Source of the DNA: Pomacea canaliculata
Lineage: Eukaryota; Mollusca; Gastropoda; Architaenioglossa; Ampullariidae
NCBI RefSeq assembly: GCF_003073045.1
Contig: NC_037595.1
Coordinates: 16,094,252-16,158,251, forward strand
DNA: 64,000 nt
Direction: 5' to 3'
The notes below the pieces were generated by a model that was not told the DNA's origin, ran no database searches, and saw only the letters and a list, made by a program, of their open reading frames with translations. The number at the start of each line of letters is the position of its first letter. Within the stretch, counting starts at the first letter, position 1. The position numbers were made by a program, and so were the translations under genes. This document shows positions 38,525 to 50,992 of this stretch, in pieces.

Positions 38525-39654
38525 ATGAACATCTTACTAAACAATACCAACTCGGAGGCAACTAATTCCTCGCTTGACCTTATCCTCCCTTGGAGCCATT
38601 CAAGACGATTTCATCAGCACGGAGGCCCACCATGTGATCGAAGTAGTGTGTTATGGTGTTGTCACGACTTCTTATGTTTGTTTGGCATTCCTGCAAATAT
38701 GATCAACTGTCTGGTCTTCTTGGCGCCAGGGCCTGCGAGACCGAATGAATCTTTGTCTCTTTTCTTTATCTTTAGTGGATTGTTTGTACCTCGGAATCAG
38801 CTTTTCAATTCTTTCTGTGACTTCGCTCACCAATTTGTACAACCAGTCTTTCAGCAGAGAGTACTATGCAATGGCTGTTTGTTATCTCGGAAATGTGTTC
38901 TACAGCCTCAGAGCGACCTCTGGGTGTATAGGTGTGGTGATCGCGGTGGAGAGTGTGTGTGCGTGGTATTTCCACTGCGGGCTTCCACTCTGATGCGATC
39001 CAGAACTATGGGCATCACCTTGTTTGTATGCTTCTTGCTTGTGCAAGGCTTACATCTGATATATCGGTTTATGTACTTACCTGCTGCAGTCAATACATCC
39101 GCAGGTGTCATGTGGATATTTGTCGGCACACAAGTGTACCTGGAAAACAAACTGATTTTTGAGACTATTGCTTTCACCGTTCTCGGAACATGCCTCCCTG
39201 TCATCAGCTTTCTAGTTGTGTCATCTGCAACTACTGTTACAGTCATCAGACTGAGAGCCACCATGAGTTGGCGCATGATGACGAGTTCAACATCTAGTGA
39301 CAGTCACAGCCAGCAGACGGCGCTCACCGCCATGCTGGTGATGGTTTCCTGTGTCTACGTCATCACAATGGTTCCGTTTGTCGCCGGCAGGTAGGCTACT
39401 TCTTTGTGGGCACGTGTTCACTTGCTGGCCGTTGTTTACAGTTTTATGCTGCAGTCACTGCTATCGCCTACGCTGTGCTACACATCAACAACGTCATCAA
39501 CATCTTCATCTACTACTGCCGCTCGTCAAGGTTTAGACTGGAATTTCTCAAATTGTTTGGGTTCAATGGAGGACAACCAGAGATCGCTATTGTAACATCA
39601 ACCAATTATTTCAAAACTGAAGTCGACACGGATGTGACTGAACAAAGGTTTTAG
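38525..39654 (+). pseudogene. Class A GPCR with five frame changes
   Basis: Receptor remnant readable end to end only by changing frame five times. It starts at ATG 38525 (MNILLNNTNSEATNSS, several sequons). It changes near 38592-38600 (one extra base) to QDDFISTEAHHV. It changes near 38672 (one missing) to LCLFGIPANMINCLVF, and near 38718 (one extra T) to WRQGLRDRMNLCLFSL. It changes at about 38953 (one missing G in the E-R-C codons) to CVCVVFPLRA and TM4-TM6. It changes near 39388 (one missing) to VGYFFVGTC, TM7 (N-I-F-I-Y) and a long acidic tail ending at 39654. No nonsense codon interrupts any correct-frame stretch. Loop 3 has C-SLAGR-C. This is the most damaged locus in the cluster. Alternatively it marks a locally poor consensus. 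It is the apparent sister of the receptor at 33816. Confidence 0.85.
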
Positions 39655-42600
39655 GTTCACGATCTACAATTCATTGCCCAGACATCTAATTGCACCTTTA
39701 GTACTGTATACGGGCTTTATTATTCGTGTGCAGGGGCTACATCTACCAAATTGGTTCCCCTGATGACTAGTACAGGCGGACCACCAAAACCGTTTGTTAA
39801 CTAATACCAGTCACTTGAGTTTTGCCGACAACGACCCTTTTATTCATTCGAGTTTGGTTTTGCGACATATGGAAGGCGAACTGACCACATGTCGACAGTT
39901 CAAGTCACTGGGGATAAACTGAAAGTGATTATAAAGAGGTGAACTGCAGGTGGTGAGTAGTCATAGAAGGTGGGCCAGCCACCAAAGGTCTATGACTTGT
40001 GTGTACGAGGTATCAGTCGTCTAAAGAAGTGGGCGAGATGGAGTCTGGTGGGTGATATCCACCTTTGTGTCTTAAATACAATTTCGGTATGCAACATGCG
40101 TGGCATGTTTATGTCAATCAATTACTATAATCACACTTTGTCCAGGATGAATCTAACATACGTCTGAAAAACGTGCTTACTTAGAACAAGTTTGACACTC
40201 GCTTTTGATACTTTCGGCCGCTAAAAAAGTCAAAGAAAGCAGACAATCACAATTAGAAATAAAATCGCAACGAACATACCAACCATGCGTCGATGCTGTA
40301 AACGGGAGTTTATTCATAATGACTTCAGTATTATGAGCAGTCACAGTGACCACGGACGTGTGTAGGTGGACTGCTGTCTGTCTGCGAGACCAATGCTTAG
40401 TCTCTTGCGAAGGGTTCCGCTGTCTCGGAGAGCCTAAACAATGAAAGTGACTAAAGCGGAAGCTTTGCAGTCTAATGCCTCGTTTTAGTAGTTAACTGGA
40501 AAAATCGTCTTCCAGCAGTCCAGTAATACAAGTTCGTGGAGTGACCATGTGTGTCACGGGTACGTTTTCATTTTTAACATAGCAATACCTATTTGTCAAC
40601 CGCCACTTTTGAAATTCGTTTACTTTATTGTTTTATAAACTTGGAAATATATATTTTTAGTGTTAGGCAACTATGTATACAGCGAGAGTTAGGAAAATCA
40701 AGATTTACAAGACAACTCTGTCAAGAAATGCAAGTTACCAGTTAACAGCGAGAAAGTAATGAGCAGCAACAAACTATCGTTGGTAAGGTCAGAGTTAAGA
40801 CCACTTACTACCCTCTCACAAGTATGGTGGTATCATGCAACACAGCCATCTGTGAATAAATGAACGAGTGCATAAGGGAGGAAACTTCTGCAACCTTTGT
40901 GAATTGTTCCACTATCGATTACTTCCCATTAACAGCTGAAAGAAAAAAAAAATAGTCAACTAATCGGGTGTTTTGTTATGTTAGAAAGCAGGCGAAGGTT
41001 CAATTGATCAAATGCCATGTTGTAGTCGGTTTCCCGTCATTATTTAAGCTCCAACAACTCAAATGAGAAGACAGCAGTAATATTTAAATTCCAATGTATA
41101 TTCTAAAAACTATATGTTTATTTGGTACTTTATATACATTGTGAAACTAATATTTGTTAATTTCTACCTTTTAATCTTGTCGTTTATCTTGAGTTCTACG
41201 TCTCATACAATTGCAATTTTTTTAATTTAATATTAGTACAAGAAAATAAAACCTATATTTCTTAATGAACCCACGTGAATGCTCTTTAACACGGAATATC
41301 CCAGTTTGTTGTCTTTATTGTTGGTTAATACAAATGCCGGTAGAAATTTCAATCGCAAACATTAGTCGCCACGACATTAAGTACTCAACACCCCTTGGGA
41401 AACATAACACTTTTTATGTGCATGATATGGGCATTATTATAATAAAAACACACAATGATTTATTGTGGATTTAAGATATTTTATTTCAGTTGTTAATGTA
41501 CACGGCACGTTGCTGGCCTCCGTTGCTGCGCCGAGACTGAATATCAACATCAGATTTACTACCATGTCCACTTATGTTTCATACATACACACACATATCC
41601 CCATTGTGTAAAACAAACTGTTCTGTCAACACGATTTCACTCGTCACATGCAACTGTGAGTTACTATCGTACAAGATAAAAAACACCAACACCCGAATTT
41701 AAGACATTTATACACTAGTAAAACACAATATTAGGCATACTTTCAAACACATAAAACAGTAAGCCCTCATTTTACAATAAAGGTTTTCTTCACAGTTGAC
41801 TGACGCACAGTTTCTTGTGAAGCCTCCAGCACCAAACATCGATACAAGTTTTTTCTAGGACCCCGCCGTTTTCAAAGTCGAAGCAAGATCCGCCAAATTT
41901 CTCAAAGAAAATGCAAATAAACAAAAGGAAAGAAAGAAAGCGGACAAAACATAAGTTTCTTTAAATCTAACAAATCAGATTTATATGTACTGTACTACTA
42001 ATTTTGTATTCTCCACTTACATTCATCACTAAAATTGCACAAACATAAAGACTAAGCAAAACTAAAAGACTGACCTCAACAGGTTTTCGCGATTTACACT
42101 CTTGTAGCAAGTGCTGTCAGTTTAGGCTTTACATCAATTATAGATGAAATGTGTTTAAATTACAAGTTTCTTAATAGAAGTGTTGATATAAACGTGATGC
42201 ATGATGCACATAATTAAATAAGGTTGTTTACAATTATCCATTTTGTCGCAGATAGCTGTGACTAGTATAATTACAAATTATAATCATTTTACAAAGATCC
42301 ATTCTCCCTATATTATAAATATATAAGTGAATTGTACAAAAGAATGTTATATATATATATCTTACTAACAATCTACACATATTGAATGTGTCTTTATAGA
42401 TGTACACACTGATATCAGGACTGTACATTATATGGATATAAAGCATGGTTATAATAATATATTCTTTTTCTATATCATGATCTTGAAATCAAAATGTATG
42501 GCGTGGTTTGAAGTTAAAATAAACATCACTCAAATTGCCTTGGCATTAGTATTTCTACCTGACTGTGGTCGCTAGACCGTGTGATCATGGGAACTAAACA

Positions 42601-44187
42601 AGTGAAGTTGGGGCCACCAGGTGGTCATTGACTGCAGCACAAAGTCACTGAGATAAACAATGTTACATCACTGATATAGACAGTGTACATCACTGAGATG
42701 AACAGTGCTACATCACTGATATAGACAGTGCTACATCACTGAGATGAACAGTGCTACATCACTGATATAGACAGTGCTACATCACTGAGATGAACAGTGT
42801 TGCATCATTGAGACAAAACGTGCTCGTTATTGCTCAAACACTTTCACCTGCTACTACCGCTTCCATTATTCTTGTATTTATTCCTATAATGCCTACAAAT
42901 CCTACCAGCTGTTATCTTACTGCTAATCCCATTCGTACTCCTACCACTAATGTTACTTTGACTTCTACAACTACTATTGACACTGTGCCTGTTATGCACA
43001 ATAAGCTCAACATTTTCTACGAGCTCTTTGATAGAAGCTTTTACATTATAAAACATACAAACCGTACTACAGGGATGTGATCTGTTCATTTGTAAAATGC
43101 TATCGACATTTCGACTTGGTATTTCCAATAAAGATAAGTTTTAGGAACGTGTATGGCTTGATTGTCCAACTATATAAGGTGCTCCATGCCATGGAATGTC
43201 TCTAATGAGTATATCCGACATGATGTGAACTTGTCACAGCCAGCAAGCAATTTCCTACTTGAAAACATGTATGTATCTTTTTGCTCCGCTGTAAAATTTT
43301 ACTCAAGGAGTTTTAGTAAACATTTTCCTTGAAACTTCAGAAGAATACAGTCCTGTCCATGTTTGCGATGTAGTAATGTTTTCTCCAAGAAGCCTGTTAT
43401 TGACAGCGGCTCGTTTGAAGTAGGACACGTGCTTGTAGTTTGCTCTATTATTTGAGACCCAAGATACTTTTTAAGAAAACAAGTTTGTTTGCAAAGCAAT
43501 TACGCGATGGTACATTGAAAATAAAAATTTAAAACGATTTAAAATGACAGATTGAAGAGCACAAATTAAGTTCAAGGTAATAGGATGTGTACACAGGTCT
43601 TCTCCACACACCCACAGAAATAGTAATAGTTTCCAAGCAAAGATAGGCAACACGTGCACACATTCGCAAACGCACAACATCAATTGATAATAACACTTAA
43701 ATATTAGTGTTTTTAGAATCTGAAAAACAATTATCAAATAAATAAGATGAATGTATGTTTAGTTGATTTATTTCATTTAATCGAGCCACATTCCAGCACT
43801 GCAAATAAAATTGGGAAAATAATTTTATCAGCCAGTGTAATTATCATTACTGGATCTTTAAGGACGTGTAGCTAATTTGTGTGATTTTCTGTCAAGTAGT
43901 GAGGACTGTGTAGAATTACTTAAATAAAATTGAACTGATTTAAATCAGAAAAAATACAAGGTACACAAAATGTACGAATTTGTCCAACGTCCTTACGATC
44001 ATTTAAAAATGTTATAGCCTTCAATGAATTGTCGAGAAGTATTTTTAGGAAAAGCTAGTCGATATTATGCACATGGATAAAACAGTAGAACAAAATTCAG
44101 TAGCGAAACAGTGAATAAGTACAAGGTTAATGGACACCCCGGGAGCAAAACTTAAATGAAAGGAATTTGTGATCGCGCGTGTTTATC
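39655..44187. other. Intergenic with a minisatellite
   Basis: About 4.5 kb between receptors, AT-rich. The only structured element is the 23-bp minisatellite at 42641-42822. A Thr-rich frame beginning inside it (42790-43080) looks like translated low-complexity DNA rather than a gene. Confidence 0.45.
42641..42822. repeat. 23-bp minisatellite with alternating A/B units
   Basis: Eight units of 22-23 bp. The inner six alternate regularly between CTACATCACTGATATAGACA-type and CTACATCACTGAGATGAACA-type units, each ending GTG, so the higher-order period is 46 bp. The outer units are degenerate. Confidence 0.93.
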
Positions 44188-45318
44188 ATGGCTGTCTTGG
44201 AGAATCAGTCAGAGATCGTTTTCTCTGATTTCTCAGGTCAAAGTATTTCTGCCAGTTGGGACATAAGCCTTGCCACATACCTACTGATACACACGATATG
44301 TAGCGATTATCTCTCTACAGTCATCTGCCTCGTCGGTATCCCTGCCAACATCATCAACTGTCTCGTCTTCTATCGTCAGGGTCTTCGAGATCGAATGAAC
44401 CTGTGTTTGTTTTGTCTATCTCTAGATGATCTGGGCCTGCTAGTCTGTGTGTTTACCATTTCTTCTCTCAGCTTCTTTATCGCCTTGGTGGACAAGGCTT
44501 TTAGTAACGAATATCTGATGAAGGCACTTGCTGGAGGAGGAGGAGTAGTGTATGCATTTCGTTCTGCATCCGGGTGTATAACTATGATAATATCTATTGA
44601 GAGATGTATTTGTGTTGTGTTTCCTTTAAGGGCGACATCTCTTATACGAACCCAAACCATGGGCGTGCTGCTGGGAGCCTGTTTATTCCTCCTTCAGCTC
44701 GCTCAGATAGTGCTCCCCCTCAAAGTCAGTGCTGTCGGAGTGTACAGCAACTTCACCAGACAAATAGAGTGGTACATGGTGCCAACAAAGCTCGGAGTCA
44801 CTCACAAAGAACTGCTTGATATCATTGAAAACACCATTCTGAGTATATGCGTGCCAATAATAACTTTCGTCGTGGTTTCTTCAGCAACTGCTGTCACCGT
44901 TGTTCGTCTGAAGACGGCAATGAAATGGCGGGAGACGTCCACCTCCGTCAGCAGCGAGTCCACGAGCCGCCAGAGGGCGCTGACTAAGATGCTGGTGCTA
45001 GTCTCCTGCGTCTACATCGTCAGCATGGTCCCATTCGTCGCTGTTATTATCGCTCGTCTCTTCGTGGAAGAGTTCTCTCCCTACGGCAGGTGCCATAACC
45101 TGTACCTGGCGTGCAACACGATTGTCAACCAGCTGCCTCTCGTCAACAGCGCCGTCAACTTCTTCCTCTACTGTGGTCAGTCCACCCGCTATCGCGCTGA
45201 CCTGCGGGCTGTAGTTCACTGTGATACTAAGGTCAAAGTCAGGTCCTTCAATCTAAAAGTGTCTCAACAACAGACCGCCCATCAGCATCATAATAATTCG
45301 TTGTGGAAGGTAGAGTAA
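44188..45318 (+). CDS. Class A GPCR, chemosensory-type receptor, second subfamily (intact)
   Basis: A 376-residue single-exon receptor. ATG 44188 is the first in-frame ATG. It has a sequon at N6 and another in loop 2 (N188). TM1 has GIPANIINCLVFYRQGL, with Tyr where the other receptors have Trp. TM2 has S-L-D-D-L. TM3 is preceded by a glycine run (AGGGGVV) and ends E138-R139-C140. The third cytoplasmic loop has MKWRETSTS, TM6 reads LVSCVYIVSMVPFV, and helix 7 reads N334-F-F-L-Y338. The first cysteine of the loop 3 pair is absent: the site reads EEFSPYGRC. The tail is about 35 residues and ends in a His/Gln/Asn-rich stretch. With 49877-50992 it forms a distinct pair sharing YRQGLRDRMN, FSPYG and LPLVN. 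It is a plasma-membrane receptor of unknown ligand, 4.5 kb from the previous receptor and probably with its own promoter. Confidence 0.88.
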   Translation: MAVLENQSEIVFSDFSGQSISASWDISLATYLLIHTICSDYLSTVICLVGIPANIINCLVFYRQGLRDRMNLCLFCLSLDDLGLLVCVFTISSLSFFIALVDKAFSNEYLMKALAGGGGVVYAFRSASGCITMIISIERCICVVFPLRATSLIRTQTMGVLLGACLFLLQLAQIVLPLKVSAVGVYSNFTRQIEWYMVPTKLGVTHKELLDIIENTILSICVPIITFVVVSSATAVTVVRLKTAMKWRETSTSVSSESTSRQRALTKMLVLVSCVYIVSMVPFVAVIIARLFVEEFSPYGRCHNLYLACNTIVNQLPLVNSAVNFFLYCGQSTRYRADLRAVVHCDTKVKVRSFNLKVSQQQTAHQHHNNSLWKVE

Positions 45319-48300
45319 CGAATCCTAGGCTGAAACGTGAGTCTACACCTCACTGATACCATAAGACACGGATATATATTTTTCAAAATAGTTTTCAATC
45401 TTCTGAAAAAAGTTGTTTAGGAGTTGTTCAATCAAATCATCATCGAATTTTTCTATTCCTGACATGTACATTTTCCAACAGCATAATTTGAAATTTGGTT
45501 TGATAAGTAGCTATATTGTCCCTCCGTGTCATGCTCCTTAAATGTGTCATTTAATTGATGCTTGTACTAGAAGTTTATTATATAATGTATGCGAATAAAA
45601 ATAATAATAACAACAACGAAGATGACAACGCTGACGATGACAATGGAGACGAGGAAGTAGAGAGAATGGAAAGTTAAGAAGGAGGAGAAAAAAGATAGCA
45701 AGAAGGTAGAAGGAAATTTTCTGAGTAAATAAGGAGCTCAACACTAACTATTAATTCAAAGTAATAATTAACACTATAATGGCTGTGTTACTCTATCTTT
45801 TAATTGCAGAAACGTCTAAAATGCTGCTGCGGTCCTGTTGTATTTAAATTATGCAACTAATCAGCTTAAAATCGACTAATTATATCGTCGTGTTAGCTTA
45901 CATATAAGTATCCACAGTCTAGGCTCTGTGACAACCAGAGTTCAAACACTCGGCAGTCAACGCCGCCACATCTACATCACGCACAGCCTTCTGTTGTCGC
46001 TTTATATTTCTGCAGACACATTGTTACTAAAATATTTATATTTTACCCAGTTGCTGCCTCCATCTAAAGCAAGTGCTGACATGGAGGTGTATTTTGAACG
46101 AAGCTATGATGGCGATACATTTGTTTCTACTGAACACCTCGACATGACTTTCCCAGAAAAAAAATCAGTTCACCTTTTAAAATATTTTAGGAGAAAAGGA
46201 AAGAAATTCATTTTCTCTTATTACAGCGCTGGTATTTTATTGCTAGAAACTAAAATAATCTTGTAAAATATTCAGTAGTGTTTGTGGCAACTCTGGCGAA
46301 CAGAATACAAAAGCCTGACTAGATGTTTTATTGCAACTACAGTAATTGTAGAGGGATACGTTTGGTGACATGTATCATGGCATGGCACCATTGCATATTA
46401 TGGAAATGTAGTATAAGCCCTTTAGGATGTTAGAGACAGTAATTTCCTCAGCTTAGTGTTTTAATAGGGTGGTGCCTGCCTCCTCTTCCTCTCTGTTTTG
46501 TGCCCCTTAGTCGCTTCATCGCGGAAACTACACCGACCCCACGAGTACGGAACTGACTAGAATATTTACATCTTGCATCCAACAAAAGTACAACTGTATA
46601 ACAACTACATGGTTCTGCTTTTATGTTTATGACCCAAAATCAAATCCGCTCGCCTCAGCTGAGATACTAAGAATGATAATGTGACCAACCTTGGCAAAGA
46701 TTTTATCATGTACAAACTTTGGCAACTATATTACGCTCAAGTCTAAAAATTGGCAAAAAGTTTATATACCTGTCATGTAAAACATTGCCAAACTCATTTT
46801 TCCGATTGTTTACAAGTGAAAACCACATAATTTTCAGTTTTCTACTAAAATGAATGCTGCTCAGGGGTGATATAAAGTGCAAGATAGGAGTCGTACTGTT
46901 GTCTACCTCCCTTCTGTTCAAAGCAAAACAAGAACCAAAAATGCGTTAATTACCTCTATAAGTTACCTCTATATTGCTTTAAAATGATGGCGTACATAAC
47001 ATAAACAGTAGATTGCTTTGTGTCATTTTCTTCAAATTGTTGCCGCATGTAAGGCCCTGGTGGATGGCTGGTGGTAGTACGATTAGCAAGTAATTAACAG
47101 CTTCTCTGAGCCACAATCAAAAATGTTTCATTACAGTAAGCACACTCACGCACATGCCACACACACAGAGAGAGACATGCCATACACACATGCCACAAAC
47201 ACATTTTTTTCTTTTTTTCTTTTTTTCTTTCTGTCTCTCACACACACTCTCACACATTGTGTCCCTAACGCGCACACATTTCCATCTTGTTTAACAAAAT
47301 GAATACACTTTATTTTTTAAGCGTCAATCTTTCTCGCACATCTTACTTTTATATAAATTGACAAACATACAACAGGCCAATGAATTGTTAATAATTAAAT
47401 CTATAATAAGCAGGACTTCTTGTTGCATTCCATTAAAATCGTCGATATTTGTGGCTATTGCGAGGACTTTTAAATCGACAGGACAAGCGTTTAAAGACCA
47501 ACCTGAAGGGCTGCATGTTTGTAGATATCTGTAGATATCGGTGATATAAACGTAACCTGTAAATCTCAGCTTCCAAAACCAAACCGTTAATTGATTATCC
47601 GCTAGCAAAGTATGCATTTGGCTTCTGCCATCAATGAACACCGCTAATTGAGTGCCACGTCACGCTAACAGTGTACTACGTCAAGCTAAGAGTGTATACT
47701 ACGTCAAGCTAAGAGTGTACTACGTCAAGCTAACGGTGTACTACGTCACACTAACAATTTAAAGATGTAAAAATGTTAAACAGATTGGCGCAGAATCCAG
47801 CAAGTCTTATAATCACAAAGTTATTAATAAATACACCCAACTGACAAAATAATGCACTTCTGTCCCGTATAAAAATATTGAAAGACATTAATGTCGGTGT
47901 GACTAATGAAATAAAAAATGTCAGAAATGCGCTTACTTTAAAACTTTATTTAAAAACTCATTTTGTACTATTTGGAAAGAAGAAACGGAAATTGTAAGTT
48001 AAACTTAAATAATAAATTTTGAGTAACAATGATATCTGTGTTTCAAATTGCTTCAAACTGGAAAGCAATCGCTTGCAAAACATAAGATTAGGGTCATGTG
48101 ACCTCACATCGTCAAAAGGACGGAGTTGATATTTGCTTATCGTGGAAATTGTGTGTAGTAAGGTGTTGTTACAGCTCGGTAACTGTAAGCTTTAATATTG
48201 GAAATCAACAAAGACGTTGACGGGCCAACGACCTCAGATTTTGTTTTTGTGAAACTTAGTCAACCTTGAGACCGATGAACAGACAATAATCCTCGCACAC

Positions 48301-49876
48301 ACATAAACAATATGAAAACAGTGAATGTCACCTGTGTTATCAAAGGTAACTACGACCAGTGTGTAGACACCAGGCTCGCTATGCTGATCTCTGTAGGTAG
48401 AGAAAGTCACGTGACAAGTGGACGCAAGTGGTTCCAGTATCAAGTCAGTCCGTCGCATTCTTGTCAACTAGAATCCACTGAGTAAAGCTTCACTGTCACA
48501 CTTTAGTAGGAATTTTTTTCTTTCCCGATAAAGTGTGCGAACATGCCCACCAGTACGTCACTGCAATGAAGTCTAACTTTTATGTAAATAATTCCTAGAC
48601 AACCGGAAATTTTAGTTGCTCTTTGTAAAAATGGCAAAAGATTTCATTTATGTATAATTTAATATTTCACCTGCCTCACCCTCTATCTCCTTTATTTACA
48701 CACACACGCGCGCGCCCACACACACACCGCGTGCACGTTCATTGGATGTAACAGCCAGTGAAGTCACGCCCACAATATGTCTGATCTCAAAAGCGTGAGT
48801 CGTATTCGTTGATCTTAAACCTGTTTTCCCGTTCAGTCAATTGCTTCCTTTGATCGTTACCCATGATGCTCCAGTGCCATGAGTACAAATGTCTACCAAC
48901 GTAAACAGACGCATGCTATTGTCTTGTACAAGTATAGATCACTGTCTACATCCTGGGTAGAATGTGTGTTAGATGTGTGGCTATACTTCACAGGTACTTA
49001 GTGATTAAAGTTTAGAATTTTTTATACCTTAGTTTAATTTATTATCATTGATAAGCTCTGAAGATTTTTGTTTGAAACAAACTGTTCTGCCGTAGCTGTC
49101 AAAACCGTGAAGAGATTCTTTTGTTGAACTTCTAACTTTTCAATACACTGTAATCACGATCAGTATGTAGACACACCAGCTGGTCATTCTCTGTCCACGA
49201 GGAGAGGTTGTAGATGTCCGGGGTGTGCTTCCGTGGACCTTCTGTCACTCGGCACCACTGACGACAGGACTTCTGGTCCTCCCTACCATCCAAACCCAAA
49301 CTGTGGTGTCGGTGATCTGGACAAGATTTTCGTTGTTAAGCCATTAGTAACATATCATAAATGTAAATATGAGAAGTTGAAATAAAGTGTTACTTAAAAA
49401 TACATACTGGAGAACTTACCGGAAAATCTGTCAATAATGTGCAGGAAAGCAAGAGAAAGTTTCGCTCCTCCTCTGTCTGTCTTTCTTTGCCATTTCCAGA
49501 GTAAGAAGAGAAGAGGCAAAGAGAAAAATAAAAAAAAATTAATTAAGGCATGAAATAAAAAATAAAACACTAGCAAGAAAACAAAATATTTTTACTTGTA
49601 TGATTATAACACATAATTAACTATCCTTAAGACTTCCGTTGAACGAAAAATACAATATTTTTCTTTTGCGTCTCACAGACAATATTGTGTTTCATGCATT
49701 TTCTGTTTTTCAAACCCTGCATTAGTGAATTACCTTCAAGTAAGTTCTGGAAGAAAGAGAACGCTCAAAACACACACACGCACACATACACACGCACGCG
49801 CATATATATAGATATGTTCTGAAACTTTGGAGAATTAATTAAAAGCATGCATCGATGAAAAATATTCTTTGTTAAC
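45319..49876. other. Intergenic with simple repeats
   Basis: About 4.6 kb. It includes a 21-bp tandem repeat (47652-47756), CA/pyrimidine-rich tracts (47140-47260), another CA/CG-rich tract near 48700-48730, and a CA-rich stretch (49768-49800) about 80-110 bp upstream of the receptor start at 49877. No recognisable gene. Confidence 0.45.
47652..47756. repeat. 21-bp tandem repeat, five units
   Basis: Five imperfect units built on GTGTACTACGTCAAGCTAAG-like sequence, of 19, 21, 23, 21 and 21 bp. Each unit contains a CGTCA (half CRE-like) motif. Confidence 0.9.
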
Positions 49877-50992
49877 ATGTTATTATCTGAGGGTTCAGTA
49901 ATGCGACTAACAGAATTTAACTTGACATCTACCTCATTATATTCGCCACCAACGACCCACTTGGGATTCATCAGCCATCAACTGTATGAGTTCATACACA
50001 GGCTGTGTGGTCAAGTCGTCACCACGATTATCTGTGTCGTCGGCATTTTCACCAACATCGTCAACTGTCTCGTCTTCTATCGTCAGGGCCTGCGAGACCG
50101 AATGAACCTCTGCCTCTTCTCTCTGGCGCTCATCGATCTTTATCTCTTGCTTTGCATCTTCGCGACTTTTTCTGTTAGTTCTTTTATCGAGCAGTTGGAC
50201 GAGTCAGTCGGAGAGGAATATTTAATTCGTGTGACGGCGGGTATGTCGGGTATAATTTACGCTTTTCGCGCTGCCTCGGGTCTTATCACTGCTCTGATCG
50301 CGTTGGAACGCTGCGCATGCGTGATGCTACCTCTCAGGGCAACTTCCCTTATCAGCACTCGCAGCACGGCAGTGGTCCTAACCTCGGGGGTTGTAGTCCT
50401 GCAGGTAGGTTTCCTAGTCGTGCCGTTAGAGGCGGATGTTGCGCTCATTGATGAGAATGAGACTGAGAGAGAGTGGCATTTGGTCCCCACGACAACAGCC
50501 GAGAAAAGCCAACTGGTGTCGGAAGCTGTCGTCTTCTCATTATTGAATATCTCTCTCCCCATCCTCACGTTTGTCGTCGTGTCGCTGGCCACCGCCCTCA
50601 CCGTCACCCGCCTCCAAACGGCCATCAAGTGGCGTCAGACGTCCAGCTCCTCCACATGCGACAACGGCCGCCGACAGGTGGCGCTGACTAAGATGCTCGT
50701 GCTCGTCTCGTGCATGTACATCGTCACCATGGTACCCGTCGTCACCATCATCGTGTGTCGTCTGTTGGTGGTGGACTTTTCGCCGTACGGTCATCACCAC
50801 ACCCTCTACCTGACGTGCAGCACGCTCGCCGACCAGCTTCCCCTCGTCAACTGCGCCTTCAACTTCGTCGTGTACTGTACCCAGTCCTCCCGCTATCGCG
50901 CCTACCTCCGCCAACTGCTGTCTTGCCTTTTGAAAAATGGAAACCAGTTTCCGGTCTTTTCAATAACAAACTCTCTGACATGTCTCTATTGA
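49877..50992 (+). CDS. Class A GPCR, chemosensory-type receptor, second subfamily (intact)
   Basis: A 371-residue single-exon receptor from ATG 49877 (a second Met at residue 9 is an alternative start). Sequons lie at N15 and in loop 2 (N194). TM1 carries INCLVF-like VNCLVFYRQGL, TM2 has Asp87, and TM3 ends E144-R145-C146. TM6 reads LVSCMYIVTMVPVV, and helix 7 reads N339-F-V-V-Y343 followed by TQSSRYR. Both loop 3 cysteines of the main family are missing: the region reads FSPYGHHH. The coding sequence is visibly GC-rich in the TM5-TM7 half compared with the AT-rich surroundings, as in its partner at 44188. A shared ancestor with 44188-45318 is supported by YRQGLRDRMNLCLF, RALTKMLVLVSC-like TM6 entry, FSPYG and LPLVN. 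The ligand is unknown. Confidence 0.88.
   Translation: MLLSEGSVMRLTEFNLTSTSLYSPPTTHLGFISHQLYEFIHRLCGQVVTTIICVVGIFTNIVNCLVFYRQGLRDRMNLCLFSLALIDLYLLLCIFATFSVSSFIEQLDESVGEEYLIRVTAGMSGIIYAFRAASGLITALIALERCACVMLPLRATSLISTRSTAVVLTSGVVVLQVGFLVVPLEADVALIDENETEREWHLVPTTTAEKSQLVSEAVVFSLLNISLPILTFVVVSLATALTVTRLQTAIKWRQTSSSSTCDNGRRQVALTKMLVLVSCMYIVTMVPVVTIIVCRLLVVDFSPYGHHHTLYLTCSTLADQLPLVNCAFNFVVYCTQSSRYRAYLRQLLSCLLKNGNQFPVFSITNSLTCLY

Noticed and set aside
42790..43080. Thr-rich plus-strand frame.
   Set aside because: It begins inside the 23-bp minisatellite, and its composition follows low-complexity DNA; there is no start context or domain.
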